A stretch of DNA of 64,000 nucleotides from Sulfuricella sp. (GTDB taxonomy: Bacteria; Pseudomonadota; Gammaproteobacteria; Burkholderiales; Sulfuricellaceae), in assembly GCA_041651995.1 (NCBI GenBank), contig JBAZID010000001.1, positions 62,001 through 126,000 of the forward strand, in the 5' to 3' direction. The position numbers and the translations under genes are program-made. This document shows positions 18,754 to 26,492 of this stretch, piece by piece (the stretch's first letter is position 1; the number at the start of each line of letters is the position of its first letter). Below the pieces are notes generated by a model. That model was not told where the DNA came from and did no database searches. It saw only the letters and a program-made list of their open reading frames with translations.

Positions 18754-20244
18754 TTAATACAGCTTGCGGATCGGCGTGCAGGAGTTGCCGTTACGCGTAC
18801 CGACCATCACGTTGTTGGTGACCAGACCCGTGGTGGTGTTGACAACCGGCGTGTTGCTGCCGACTGGCAGTGCGGAAACGGAGTTGCGCACGCCGATGGA
18901 GCTGATGCCGTTCAGGATGACAGGATCACTCGCCTTGGTGATGAACAGGTTCATGAAGTCCTTTTTCAGGCCAGCCGGGGTAGTGGCAGGGTACTGAATG
19001 GATTGCTCCATCACGAGGTCATACTTGGCGAGCAGCATGTTGTCCTTGGTCGGTGCGACGCCGTCCAGGCTGCGGAAAGTCCAGCCGTTTTCCAGACCGG
19101 CGCTGTCCATGGACAGAATGCCCACTGCACCGTAGCCGCCAGTGGTGAAGTCGATCTTGTAGTACTGCTGATCGCCAGCCTGGAACACAGGCAGGTCTTT
19201 ACCACCATGCGCAGCGTTGCCTTTATGGGCAGCGGTCAGGCAGTCGCGCACATTGCCGGAAGAAGCGCCTTCCACCACGGTGTAGCCGTCAGCCGGGTTC
19301 AGGATGAACGGATCGGCCGCAGTACCCGTGCCGGTCGTGCCCAGCACCATGGAAGCGCTGCTGGCGGCTTCCGCTGGAGGAATACTACCGCTGCCGGCGA
19401 TGGAGTTGGTCTCACAAGGGAAATGACTGAACACGTTGTTGTAACTGGCCTGGGTGCCGGAACCCTGCACGCGGCGGCAGACGACTACCTGTGTGCCGCC
19501 CACGGGAGCGGCGGTTGCGTCCACCAGGGTCCAGTCCTGCACGTCGCCGGTCAGCAGGGCGCCCAGGGCGGCCTTGCTAATGTAGGAGGTGGCGGGCACG
19601 CTGGCGTTCACCGGCACGCCGAACATCACGGCATTGGTGCCAAAGTTGGTCAGGGAGGCGGCTTCAGCGGCGGTCAACTGGCTGGCGCCGGGTTCGACAT
19701 TGTAAGGAGCCTTGAACATGTTGGGTTCGACATCGGACACGCCGAAATCAGGCACGCGGTTAGGCAGGGCAGTGGCGTGGCTGGTGTCTTCACCGCGTGC
19801 GGCGCAGGCGTACTTGGTGGCTGTCTGCATTTCGCAAGAACCAGCGCTCACGTTCAGGTTGGCGATACCCTGTTTGCGGGCCACCGGGTCAACACCCCAG
19901 ACCGAGCCGCCCTTGGCGCGGTGCTGCAGGATCACTTTCTTGCCGGACAAAGTACCGTTGCCGGCCTTGACCGTACCGAAGTAAGCGCGGTAGCCCTTGC
20001 CGTCGTCGGAGAAGTGGTCTGTCAGGGTTGCAGTGTTAACAGTCGTGCCGTTATCGTCGTAAAACGTGATGTAGCCGGCATCGAAAATTGCGTTGGCAAC
20101 ACCGCCAAGGATGTTTTGCGGAGCGGAAGCGCCGGACAGGAACACGTCCAGGTCAGGGGTTTCGAATGCGGTCAGGGCGAAAGCCTGGCTCGACATGGCG
20201 GCCAGCGCCAGGGCGCAGGATGCGGCGATTTTATTCAGTTTCAT
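18754..20244 (-). CDS. exported PstS-like periplasmic-binding-fold protein
   Basis: The protein has 496 residues with a clean signal peptide (ending SSQAFA). Scattered motifs recall phosphate/PstS-type binding proteins: DVFLSGASAPQ near the mature start, PDFGVSDVEP, a LLTGDVQDWTLV segment and VVCRRVQGSGTQASYN. No permease or ATPase gene is near, and paired cysteines suggest a secreted fold, so a transport role is doubtful. AGGAG lies 5 bases before the ATG. It is flanked by a PEP-CTERM gene upstream and a strong terminator downstream. The function is unknown; an extracellular matrix or enzyme-like role is possible. Confidence 0.75.
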   Translation of the reverse strand: MKLNKIAASCALALAAMSSQAFALTAFETPDLDVFLSGASAPQNILGGVANAIFDAGYITFYDDNGTTVNTATLTDHFSDDGKGYRAYFGTVKAGNGTLSGKKVILQHRAKGGSVWGVDPVARKQGIANLNVSAGSCEMQTATKYACAARGEDTSHATALPNRVPDFGVSDVEPNMFKAPYNVEPGASQLTAAEAASLTNFGTNAVMFGVPVNASVPATSYISKAALGALLTGDVQDWTLVDATAAPVGGTQVVVCRRVQGSGTQASYNNVFSHFPCETNSIAGSGSIPPAEAASSASMVLGTTGTGTAADPFILNPADGYTVVEGASSGNVRDCLTAAHKGNAAHGGKDLPVFQAGDQQYYKIDFTTGGYGAVGILSMDSAGLENGWTFRSLDGVAPTKDNMLLAKYDLVMEQSIQYPATTPAGLKKDFMNLFITKASDPVILNGISSIGVRNSVSALPVGSNTPVVNTTTGLVTNNVMVGTRNGNSCTPIRKLY

Positions 20245-20347
20245 GTGTGACTCCTAAAATTTGACAAGACTTCTCAAGATAGAAAAAACCCGGGATAAAA
20301 CGTCATGCGTGCTGCGTGCTGCGTGATTGCCGGGTGAACCGTTGCCG

Positions 20348-20377
20348 TCCCGGCAGCCGCAAAACCGGCCGCCGGGA
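20348..20377 (-). terminator. strong hairpin between PEP-CTERM and PstS-like genes
   Basis: TCCCGGCAGCCG (20348-20359) pairs with CGGCCGCCGGGA (20366-20377) over a six-base loop, with one wobble. No U-run follows on the minus strand, so it may be a partial terminator, a processing site or an mRNA 3'-end stabiliser rather than a full terminator. Just below it, 20305-20325 holds three tandem copies of 'gcgtgct'. Confidence 0.4.
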
Positions 20378-20395
20378 TGACACCGCGGTAGCGGC

Positions 20396-21196
20396 TTATG
20401 ACTGCATGCGGCGGCGAGCGATGGCGCCGATCATCAGCAGACCCACGCCGAACATGGCCCAGGTGTCGGCTTCCGGCACGGCGGCGGCAGTCATGTAGCT
20501 CAGCGTGCCGTCGGTGCCCAGGTTCCAGGTGGAGTTGCCATAGGTATTCGTGAACTGGTTAACCAGGATTTTGGTAGTGCTGCCAGTACCAACCGTGCTG
20601 AGCAGGAAGAAATTCTGCGCCGTACCCACATTGCTCATGCTGTGAAAAACAGTTTGTGCACCGGCCCATGTGTCGACATTATTCGTGGGAACGTACGAGC
20701 CATCCGCAGGCGTGGCGGTAATGGCGGAATTGACGGCTGTGCTGGTACTGCCGCCAAAAGCTGCTACTGCGCGATCATTGACTGCCATGAGGTACACGTC
20801 GGTATTCGCCGCCATAGTCCTCAGTTGCCCGCCGTTAAGGGAACCGATCTGGCCGGAAGCCGTGCCGGTAGGCGCGTTGGTGGTGGTGAGGATGCGGTTA
20901 ACACCGGACTTGTCCGTAGCGCCGATGCCCCAGGTGATGCCCGAGTTCAGAACGCCGGCGGTCTTGAAGCCGTCGAGCAGGCTGTCGGAGGCAAAGCTCA
21001 GGTTGCTGCTGGAGCCAGCAAGAAAGGCGTCAATGGTGATGCCCAGATCTTTGGTGTAAGACATGTTTGCATTGGCGTCGTACACCGACAGGAACATCTC
21101 GCCGTTACCGCTTGCAGAAGTGGAAATCGCGGCGCTGGCCTGGCCGGCAACAGCAAGGGCGGCGGCGGCAACGATAAGTTTGAATTTCAATTTCAT
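20396..21196 (-). CDS. PEP-CTERM sorting-domain protein
   Basis: The protein has 266 residues. The signal peptide ends at GQASAA; the mature part is Ser/Thr/Asn-rich and has no recognised enzyme motif. The C-terminus VPEADTWAMFGVGLLMIGAIARRR is a PEP-CTERM signal of the VPEADTWAM subtype: motif, membrane helix, basic tail. XrtB, about 41 kb away in this window, is the likely processing enzyme. AGGGAGA lies close before the ATG. The leader contains a (AAAGTC)n repeat and a candidate GEMM-like fold. It is probably an extracellular matrix protein exported alongside the polysaccharide. Confidence 0.9.
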   Translation of the reverse strand: MKLKFKLIVAAAALAVAGQASAAISTSASGNGEMFLSVYDANANMSYTKDLGITIDAFLAGSSSNLSFASDSLLDGFKTAGVLNSGITWGIGATDKSGVNRILTTTNAPTGTASGQIGSLNGGQLRTMAANTDVYLMAVNDRAVAAFGGSTSTAVNSAITATPADGSYVPTNNVDTWAGAQTVFHSMSNVGTAQNFFLLSTVGTGSTTKILVNQFTNTYGNSTWNLGTDGTLSYMTAAAVPEADTWAMFGVGLLMIGAIARRRMQS

Positions 21197-21226
21197 GGTT
21201 CTCTCCCTAAATTAAATCAAGACAAA

Positions 21227-21250
21227 AAAGTTAAAGTCAAAGTCAAAGTC
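21227..21250. repeat. hexamer tandem repeat (AAAGTY)4
   Basis: One AAAGTT and three AAAGTC units follow each other, 30 bases upstream of the PEP-CTERM start codon, inside its untranslated leader. The copy number is low, so slippage is possible but not shown. Confidence 0.6.
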
Positions 21251-21360
21251 AATAAAAGTCGGCAGGCTTCATGAGAAACCGGGGCTATTGCAGCCCCCCG
21301 TGTACCGGCCCGGCTTTGCCCGTTCCCGGCTGGTCGCGGAACGGAACATCCTGGCCTTTT

Positions 21361-21431
21361 AGACGGCGGCCCGGCTGTCTTGCATGAAGACCCGTGGCTT
21401 TCCGGCCCCGCCTCGCGGCGGGTGTGGCTCA
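21361..21431 (-). promoter_or_regulatory. candidate GEMM-I-like (cyclic dinucleotide) riboswitch
   Basis: Read on the minus strand, 'CCGCC-GCGA-GGCGG' forms a GNRA-capped stem. It is followed by GGAAAGCCACGGGTCT, a short loop and AGACAGCCGGG. These resemble the AAAGCC, P2 and GACAGCCGGG segments of GEMM-I aptamers as I remember them. The closing P1 helix is not convincing, because the 5' side lacks the expected GGCAA. It lies about 165 bases upstream of the PEP-CTERM start. A GGGGCT/AGCCCC hairpin at about 21284-21300 could be an expression platform. Confidence 0.35.
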
Positions 21432-21666
21432 ATTCTGGAAGTGGCCTGCACTTGTTTCTGAACAGACATGCGCACCTTACCTGGGGTTTGTTACGCGGCT
21501 TACGGACCAACCCCGCGATTTCATAGGCCATTCAGATCATGCTGTCCTGAATACGCCTGTTCATCGGCGATTGCGGCAAGACTAACAAGGGCAGATGACG
21601 CGGAAACGATGCGGAAAAATGCGAATATGAGCCGAACGGATCATGGGCCCAATACAAATGCAGTCC

Positions 21667-21834
21667 ATGTAGGTTGGGTTAGCGGCTTTATCGCGTAACC
21701 CAACAAACCCAATCTTCAAAACCTGTTTTTGATGTCGCCTAGAGGCGCCTACTTTTGGTCGGGTTTGTTGGGTTACGGCGCAAAAGCTGCGCCTCTTGTA
21801 CTCGGGCGCTTTAGCCGGGTGAACCCAACCTGCA
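21667..21834. repeat. dispersed 'TGTAGGTTGGGTTAG' palindrome pair
   Basis: ATGTAGGTTGGGTTAG and 'cgtaacccaacaaaccc' occur first, and 'gggtttgttgggttacgg' and AACCCAACCTGCAT close the unit in inverted order. The same arms occur at 509, 25772, 29477 and 35135 in this window. Confidence 0.75.
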
Positions 21835-21854
21835 TTCTCTTTAAACCCGGACAC

Positions 21855-22001
21855 TGTGGGAGCGGCGCCAGCCCTCCCCTCAATCCCCTCCCGCGAACGG
21901 GAGGGGAGACGATCGCCCCTTCCCCCGCTTGCGGGGGAAGGTTGGGAAGGGGGTTGGCCGCGATTTACGCCCGCATTCGCGCCGGGGGCGGCGCTCCTAC
22001 A
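21855..22001. repeat. GC-rich palindromic repeat block
   Basis: TGTGGGAGCGGCGCC near the left end is mirrored by GGCGCTCCTACA at the right. Inside are C-rich and G-rich arms ('ctcccgcgaacgggag', 'cccccgcttgcggggg'). Part of the same outer sequence recurs at about 29663-29741. Confidence 0.6.
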
Positions 22002-22082
22002 TGCACGAGCATGCCAATGAACAATCCTGGTTAAACCCAGATTATCCGTTAGAGATTTGACATGAAGGAAATCAACAGCTTG

Positions 22083-22126
22083 TAGGTCGGGCTTCAGCCC
22101 GAAATTTCGGGCTAAAGCCCGACCTA
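22083..22126. repeat. 44-bp palindrome (TAGGTCGGGCTT arms)
   Basis: TAGGTCGGGCTTCAGCCCGA pairs with its near-perfect inverse, ending AAGCCCGACCTA. It lies just downstream of the pseudopilin-like gene and may end or stabilise that transcript. A related copy lies at 40358-40400. Confidence 0.75.
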
Positions 22127-22148
22127 CGATTTAATGGCTTATCCGGGT

Positions 22149-22928
22149 TTATTTCAGGCACTGCGAATATTGCGTGCTCGCCGCCTGAAAACAGGTGCTG
22201 GCGGACGCCATGCCGCTCTTTCTCGCGATGGCAAAGCAGGCGGTGCGCGCACGGATGAATGTGCTGTTGCATTGTGTGTCGCGCTGCTCTTCCAGCGGGA
22301 GCTCGCCTGGGAGGGCCGGGTCGGACGCACTCTCGGCCGCGCTCTCGGGCACATTCTGCGGGATGCCGGCTGGCGCCGTCTCGGTGCCGGTCGAGGCTGA
22401 AGTCTGGGCGGCGCCGGGCGAGGCCGCATTGCTTGCGGCAGCCACGTTGACCACACTTCCCTTCTCCGCGACGAACCACCATTGGTAATAATGCCGCTTG
22501 TCCGCCAGCGCGCCGTCGGCCGTGTCGAAATTGGCGGTTTTGACCGGCACCTCGGCGGACAGGCTGTATACGCCGACAATGCCATTACCGGCGCCCCTGA
22601 GCAGGCCCCATTCGGTGCTCTTGGTCATGGGGTCGAGATAGATCCTGCGCAAATAGCGTCTGACGTCGGGATAGCGATCGTCCCGCAGCAGGTTTTCGAG
22701 CTTTTGGGGGTACTTCTTGAGCTTGCCCGGCGAATTCTGATAATACTGGTCCAGGGCCTGACGGAACTGGCTGCCGGCGAACAGCAGTTCGCGCTCCTTT
22801 TCCCGCTGCCGGACCTGGTGCCATTGCGTTCCCGCCGCTGCCAGGCCAACGCCCATGAAGACCACGAGGAAGAGGACGCCAAGATAGCTGTACCCGCCGC
22901 ACGAACGGCGCTGCGCCGCAAATTTCAA
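22149..22928 (-). CDS. type II pseudopilin-like protein
   Basis: The protein has 259 residues. Its N-terminus has a short basic leader with GGYSYLGVLFLVVFMGVGL, resembling a prepilin-type cleavage site followed by the hydrophobic helix, though the usual Glu5 is not obvious. The middle (QFRQALDQYY, YPDVRRYLRRIYLDPMT, EWGL) matches GspG/PulG-like pseudopilins. The last third is Ala/Ser/Pro-rich with several cysteines. It starts with TTG five bases after the DsbC-like gene, so the two are cotranscribed. A role in assembling a secretion apparatus or an unusual pilus tip is inferred. Confidence 0.7.
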   Translation of the reverse strand: MKFAAQRRSCGGYSYLGVLFLVVFMGVGLAAAGTQWHQVRQREKERELLFAGSQFRQALDQYYQNSPGKLKKYPQKLENLLRDDRYPDVRRYLRRIYLDPMTKSTEWGLLRGAGNGIVGVYSLSAEVPVKTANFDTADGALADKRHYYQWWFVAEKGSVVNVAAASNAASPGAAQTSASTGTETAPAGIPQNVPESAAESASDPALPGELPLEEQRDTQCNSTFIRARTACFAIARKSGMASASTCFQAASTQYSQCLK

Positions 22929-22933
22929 GGCGT

Positions 22934-23725
22934 TCAGTTCAGCAGTTTCTCGATCTTCTCACGCGGCAGACCGCCGGGTATCAACCTTCCGTTGGGAAAA
23001 ATCATGCCGGGAGTGCCGCTGATCGATAGCCTGGTGGCCAGTTCGGCGATTTCCTTGAGCGGCGTTGCGCATTTGGCTTGATCCGCGGCAGGCTCCTTGT
23101 TCTCCAGCATCATGCTATCCCAGGCCTTGGCCTTGTCGCTGGCGCACCAGACCAATTCCGACTTGCGCTGCGCGTCAGGGTGAATTTCCGTCAGGGGCAA
23201 GAGGAAAATATAGGTGGTCAGGTCATTGATGTCTTTCAGCTCTTTTTCCAGATCCTGGCAGTAAGGGCATTCCGGATCGGAAAACAGCGCGAGCTTGCGC
23301 GAACCGTTGCCTTTTACCCTGACGATGGCCTTGTCCAGAGGCAGGCTGGCAAAGTCTATGGTGCGTAGTTGAGCCATCCGTTTCTGGGTAAAGTTGGCCT
23401 GGGTTTTCAGGTCAACCATGCTGCCGCCGAAATATCCCACCTGTGCTTTTTCATCGGTGTAGAAGAGGTTGATTCCGTTGACGACCACTTCGTACAGGCC
23501 GCCAAACGGCACCCTGGTGATTGCGCCTATCCTGACCTCCGGCATTTTTTCCGCCAGGGATTTCCTGATCTGTTCCACCGCCGGGTCATTCTCGCTCACC
23601 GCGACATTGAGTCCGGGCATCTTGCCTTCAATCAGGCTCTTCAGGTCTCCGGCATCGCTTGCAAAAGCGCCATGGACGGCTGCCATCAGGGCCAGGCCTG
23701 CAACGAATTGTGTGGCTTTCAACAT
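22934..23725 (-). CDS. DsbC/DsbG-like thiol:disulfide oxidoreductase
   Basis: The protein has 263 residues. The signal peptide ends at GAFAS. A DsbC-type N-terminal dimerisation region (about 25-105, with VRIGAITRVPFGGLYEVVVNG) is followed by a thioredoxin fold with the active site ECPYC (Cys153 and Cys156) and the cis-Pro segment SISGTPGMIF. Classic DsbC carries CGYC, so CPYC is a variant. A GGAAGG precedes the ATG at 23725, which sets the start inside a longer open frame that would overlap EpsA. It probably shuffles disulfides in exported proteins of this region, such as its cysteine-bearing pseudopilin neighbour. Confidence 0.82.
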   Translation of the reverse strand: MLKATQFVAGLALMAAVHGAFASDAGDLKSLIEGKMPGLNVAVSENDPAVEQIRKSLAEKMPEVRIGAITRVPFGGLYEVVVNGINLFYTDEKAQVGYFGGSMVDLKTQANFTQKRMAQLRTIDFASLPLDKAIVRVKGNGSRKLALFSDPECPYCQDLEKELKDINDLTTYIFLLPLTEIHPDAQRKSELVWCASDKAKAWDSMMLENKEPAADQAKCATPLKEIAELATRLSISGTPGMIFPNGRLIPGGLPREKIEKLLN

Positions 23726-23804
23726 GTTTTTTCCTTCCAGTTTGAATTCAATAAATAAAATGGGCGGCGCATTTGCCCATGCCCCTTGGCCCCAATGTTC
23801 CGTG

Positions 23805-24590
23805 TCATTGTGCCTTGAGCAGGCCGAAGTTGATCGCCCGCGCAACAGCATGACCGCGGTTGTGGGCGTTCAACTTTTTCAGGGTTTTCTGCACGTGATT
23901 CTTGACGGTCAGCGGGCTGAGATTCAGCGCCTCGGCAATCTGCTGATTGGTCTTGCCCAGCTTGATGTAATTGAGTATCTGCACTTCGCGGGCCGTTACG
24001 GGCGGCACGCTGATCAATTCGTTGCTGGCTGGAACGGGCTCTTCGTTGCTGAGTACGCGGGAATATGCCGCATCGAGGAATGGCACCAGCAATTGCAGGA
24101 GATAGGCGAGGCGCGAACTGAGCGGGATTTCGACCCTGGAAAAGCAGAAATAGCTTTTCAACAGGCCGTCCGGGCCGCGTTGACCATCCGCCGCGGCGTT
24201 GCGCAGCTCCGATTTTTCCAGCAAGGGCAGCCATGCTTCGTCGTGATGCAGGCTGCCTGCACCCGTTCCAACCATGCAGGGGTGCCCGGTCACGTTCGAG
24301 TGTGAAATCATCCTCGTCAACAGACCATCCTCCGGGTGGCATACCTCCGAAAAACACGCGTCGTCGAAGTAGCGGGAACTGGAAAATCGCTTGAAGTTCA
24401 TCGGCGACTCGGCTCCAGCCGAAATGCCGCAGACCAGGATTTCATGCGGCACCAGACTCTGCACGATGCCCTGGGTCCAGGAGAAGAAATGATGATGGTT
24501 CATCACGCGCAGAGAACTGTCGATCACCGAAACCAGATGTTCCTGGTCTTCGCCCTTGAGCGTGTGATTCAGGTGCCCGTTTAAATGCAT
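23805..24590 (-). CDS. epsA: EpsA-type LuxR-family transcriptional regulator
   Basis: The protein has 261 residues. The N-terminal part (SSLRVMNHHHFFSWTQGIVQ, LVPHEILVCGI) matches the XrtB/PEP-CTERM-associated regulator EpsA. The C-terminus (about 195-261) is a LuxR helix-turn-helix: TAREVQILNYIKLGKTNQQIAEAL, then LTVKNHVQKTLKKL. No receiver domain is present. Members of this family sit beside exosortase-B exopolysaccharide loci; here the gene lies downstream of that locus and between the ankyrin and DsbC-like genes. It likely controls polysaccharide and PEP-CTERM genes. Confidence 0.85.
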   Translation of the reverse strand: MHLNGHLNHTLKGEDQEHLVSVIDSSLRVMNHHHFFSWTQGIVQSLVPHEILVCGISAGAESPMNFKRFSSSRYFDDACFSEVCHPEDGLLTRMISHSNVTGHPCMVGTGAGSLHHDEAWLPLLEKSELRNAAADGQRGPDGLLKSYFCFSRVEIPLSSRLAYLLQLLVPFLDAAYSRVLSNEEPVPASNELISVPPVTAREVQILNYIKLGKTNQQIAEALNLSPLTVKNHVQKTLKKLNAHNRGHAVARAINFGLLKAQ

Positions 24591-24630
24591 GGCGGTATGG
24601 TTTTTCCGGAGGCGGCTGGGTAAATGGCGA

Positions 24631-25401
24631 TCAGTTTGCGGCTGCGCCTGCGTTCACCAGCGTGGCCACGAGTTCCGCTCTGCCCATGACGCTTGCCCAG
24701 TGCAGCGGCGGGTAGCCATTGGCCGTGAGTTTGACGTTGGCACCCGCTGCAATGAGTTTCTGCGCGATTTCGTCGTGACCTTCAAATATGGCCACAAATA
24801 GCGCGTTGGTTTCCTCCTTGTCGGCCTGGTTGAGATCGACCCCTTTGTCCAGCAAAGCGTTCACATAATCGAGACGGCCCGCCTGCACCGCCACCATCAG
24901 CGGGCTCCGGCCCTGGGTATCCGTTTTGCCGGCGTCCGCGCCAGCGGCCAGGAGCGCCTGCACATTGGCATCACGCTGGAAAAGAAGTGCGTTGAGCAGC
25001 GGCGTGTTGCCCGCATCGTCCCGCACATCGAGCCGCGCCCCGGCCTTGATGAGCAATTGCACGATGACAGGGTCGGCATTCATGGCCGCCGCACCCAGCG
25101 GGGTGAAGCCGATGCTGCCCTTGACATTGACTTCGACGCGCATTTCCAGCAAACGGCGCACCATGTTGCGGTTGGCGTGATACGCCGCCATCAGGAGCGC
25201 GCTATTTCCACCCTTGTCCTGAACTTCGGGGTTCGCGCCCATTTCAAGCATCATGTTGAATATCCGCGTGTCGTTCCTCGCGGCCGCTTCGATCAGGCTG
25301 AGATCAACATCGGTGGCAGCGCCGGCAGTTGCGGAAGATGCCAGCATGAATAAAACCAGGCCGGTGGCAAGCATGTTGCGTCGATATGCTTTCTTGCTCA
25401 T
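24631..25401 (-). CDS. exported ankyrin-repeat protein
   Basis: The protein has 256 residues. The signal peptide ends near SATAGAA. Six to seven ankyrin repeats fill the rest; examples are NSALLMAAYHANRNMVRRLLE, FTPLGAAAMNADPVIVQLLI and YPPLHWASVMGRAELVATLV. It should be periplasmic or surface-bound and act in protein-protein contact. It lies 40 bases upstream of epsA, and its long AT-rich upstream region suggests it opens that transcription unit. Confidence 0.85.
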   Translation of the reverse strand: MSKKAYRRNMLATGLVLFMLASSATAGAATDVDLSLIEAAARNDTRIFNMMLEMGANPEVQDKGGNSALLMAAYHANRNMVRRLLEMRVEVNVKGSIGFTPLGAAAMNADPVIVQLLIKAGARLDVRDDAGNTPLLNALLFQRDANVQALLAAGADAGKTDTQGRSPLMVAVQAGRLDYVNALLDKGVDLNQADKEETNALFVAIFEGHDEIAQKLIAAGANVKLTANGYPPLHWASVMGRAELVATLVNAGAAAN

Positions 25402-25675
25402 GTCGGTTTTGAGTTCTTAATTTTTGTCGAGAGCGGCATCATATTTGGAATGCCGTTAACTATTTATGAAGGTTTGATTAAGTTTTAATTCGGGAGGTGT
25501 ATTTGGCGGTTTTTTCACGTAATCAGGCAGCGCCGAGAGCATTTATTCATGCGCGTTTCCGGTTTCCTGATGAGCCGTTCGGATCATTTTAAATTGGCTG
25601 AATATCATCGTTTTGACACGTTTTCATGGTAAGAACAATGTTTTTGCGCCTACAGGAAATTTGACCCGCAAAAAA

Positions 25676-25767
25676 GTGGTGTTGCTGCGCAACGCTTGGC
25701 GGGTTGCTAACCCGCCCTACATTTGATCTGGTCACCCGCGAGGCTTAATGGCTTTCCGGGGTATAGC
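25676..25767. repeat. direct repeat copy 1 (of 25838-25929)
   Basis: This 92-bp stretch, starting 'gtggtgttgctgcgcaacg' and ending 'ccggggtatagc', is repeated almost identically at 25838-25929. Read on the minus strand it would encode the same last residues as the XrtH-associated protein gene (PGKPLSLA..DQIKCRAG and a stop). Confidence 0.8.
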
Positions 25768-25771
25768 AAGT

Positions 25772-25826
25772 AGGTTGGGTTAGGCGCGGCTTTTTGCGCC
25801 GTAACCCAACAGACCCAATCATTCCT
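25772..25826. repeat. dispersed TGTAGGTTGGGTTAG-type palindrome
   Basis: 'gtaggttgggttaggcgcggc' is followed by 'gcgccgtaacccaacagaccc'. The unit separates the two copies of the 92-bp direct repeat. Confidence 0.7.
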
Positions 25827-25837
25827 TTTAAAAACGA

Positions 25838-25929
25838 GTGGTGTTGCTGCGCAACGCTTGGCGGGTTGTTAACCCGCCCTACATTTGATTTGGTCACTTG
25901 CGAGGCTTAATGGCTTTCCGGGGTATAGC
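25838..25929. repeat. direct repeat copy 2, overlapping a gene end
   Basis: This is the second copy of the 92-bp sequence at 25676-25767, with a few base differences. It contains the last codons and stop of the XrtH-associated membrane protein gene, so either the gene end was duplicated or the gene gained its end from the repeat. Confidence 0.8.
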
Positions 25930-26492
25930 GCCACGCAGCACAAGGCTGCCGCCACGGCTATGGCATGCCTTCCCCCGCCGTTCATGAAATTCATCCATGC
26001 CATGAAGAACGTGCTGGATCCCGGCGCCAGATTGGCGTGGATCAGATCATCCACGCTGCCGATCAGCACCAGCGGCACGTCCAGCATGACCGCCAGCAAC
26101 AACAGCGGCACGCCAGCGACACTGCGTGCAATGCGGGATGCGAGCCCGCTCGCCGGCCAGGCGAATACCAGACCAAGGAAAATCACTGCCTGCTGCAGGG
26201 TGTGGCCGGCCAGGGTGGAGCTGCTGACGCTGCCGCCGGGGGGAAGCAGGCGAGACCCGGCGAACAGGTAATTAACCTGTTCGAGACCGAGGCTGTAAAC
26301 CTGTTCGCCGTGCGATTGCGCGAGGCGGAAATCGGTAATTCGCCAATCCACGGACAGCCAGCCGATTTCCCAGCGATAAACCGGTATCAGCGCATCCAGG
26401 CAGGCATTGCCCGCCAGGTAAGCCGCCGCCAGCAGCACACCATAGGCCGCGGCGAGCATGAGGCCGAATTCAGGCAGGCGCGAGCGGTCCAT
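25869..26492 (-). CDS. putative exosortase H-associated membrane protein
   Basis: The protein has 207 residues with about four membrane segments: near residues 8-28, 100-118, 125-150 and 175-192. A periplasmic loop lies in between (VYRWEIGWLSVDWRITDFRL, EQVNYLF). It overlaps the end of xrtH by 23 bases and has AAAGGAG upstream. Small multi-pass proteins accompany XrtH elsewhere; I assign it mainly by this position. Its last 16 residues fall in a duplicated repeat, so its C-terminus may be altered. Confidence 0.65.
   Translation of the reverse strand: MDRSRLPEFGLMLAAAYGVLLAAAYLAGNACLDALIPVYRWEIGWLSVDWRITDFRLAQSHGEQVYSLGLEQVNYLFAGSRLLPPGGSVSSSTLAGHTLQQAVIFLGLVFAWPASGLASRIARSVAGVPLLLLAVMLDVPLVLIGSVDDLIHANLAPGSSTFFMAWMNFMNGGGRHAIAVAAALCCVALYPGKPLSLASDQIKCRAG

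Larger units (their letters stand above)
21197..22148. other. long gene-free region with leader and repeats
   Basis: I see no credible gene in these 950 bases. From low to high it holds the leader of the PEP-CTERM gene (with a hexamer repeat and a possible riboswitch), paired TGTAGGTTGGGTTAG arms (21667-21834), a GC-rich palindromic block (21855-22001) and a long perfect-arm palindrome (22083-22126). Confidence 0.6.
25402..25868. other. intergenic region: AT-rich leader plus repeats
   Basis: Bases 25402-25670 are AT-rich and probably carry the promoter of the ankyrin/epsA unit; I cannot assign boxes with confidence. Bases 25676-25868 are filled by two copies of a 92-bp sequence separated by a TGTAGGTTGGGTTAG-type palindrome. 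Confidence 0.5.

Noticed and set aside
20305..20325. 'gcgtgct' tandem copies as a possible CRISPR or binding array
   Set aside because: Only three seven-base units with no spacers; a simple short repeat.
21421..21460. Possible sigma-54 promoter (TGGC...TTG) near the PEP-CTERM gene
   Set aside because: The GG to GC spacing does not fit, and the match lies on the wrong strand for the gene.
21217..21531. Minus-strand open frame upstream of the PEP-CTERM gene
   Set aside because: It ends in LTLTLTLTF, produced by the hexamer repeat, and overlaps the leader; there is no ribosome site and no family pattern.
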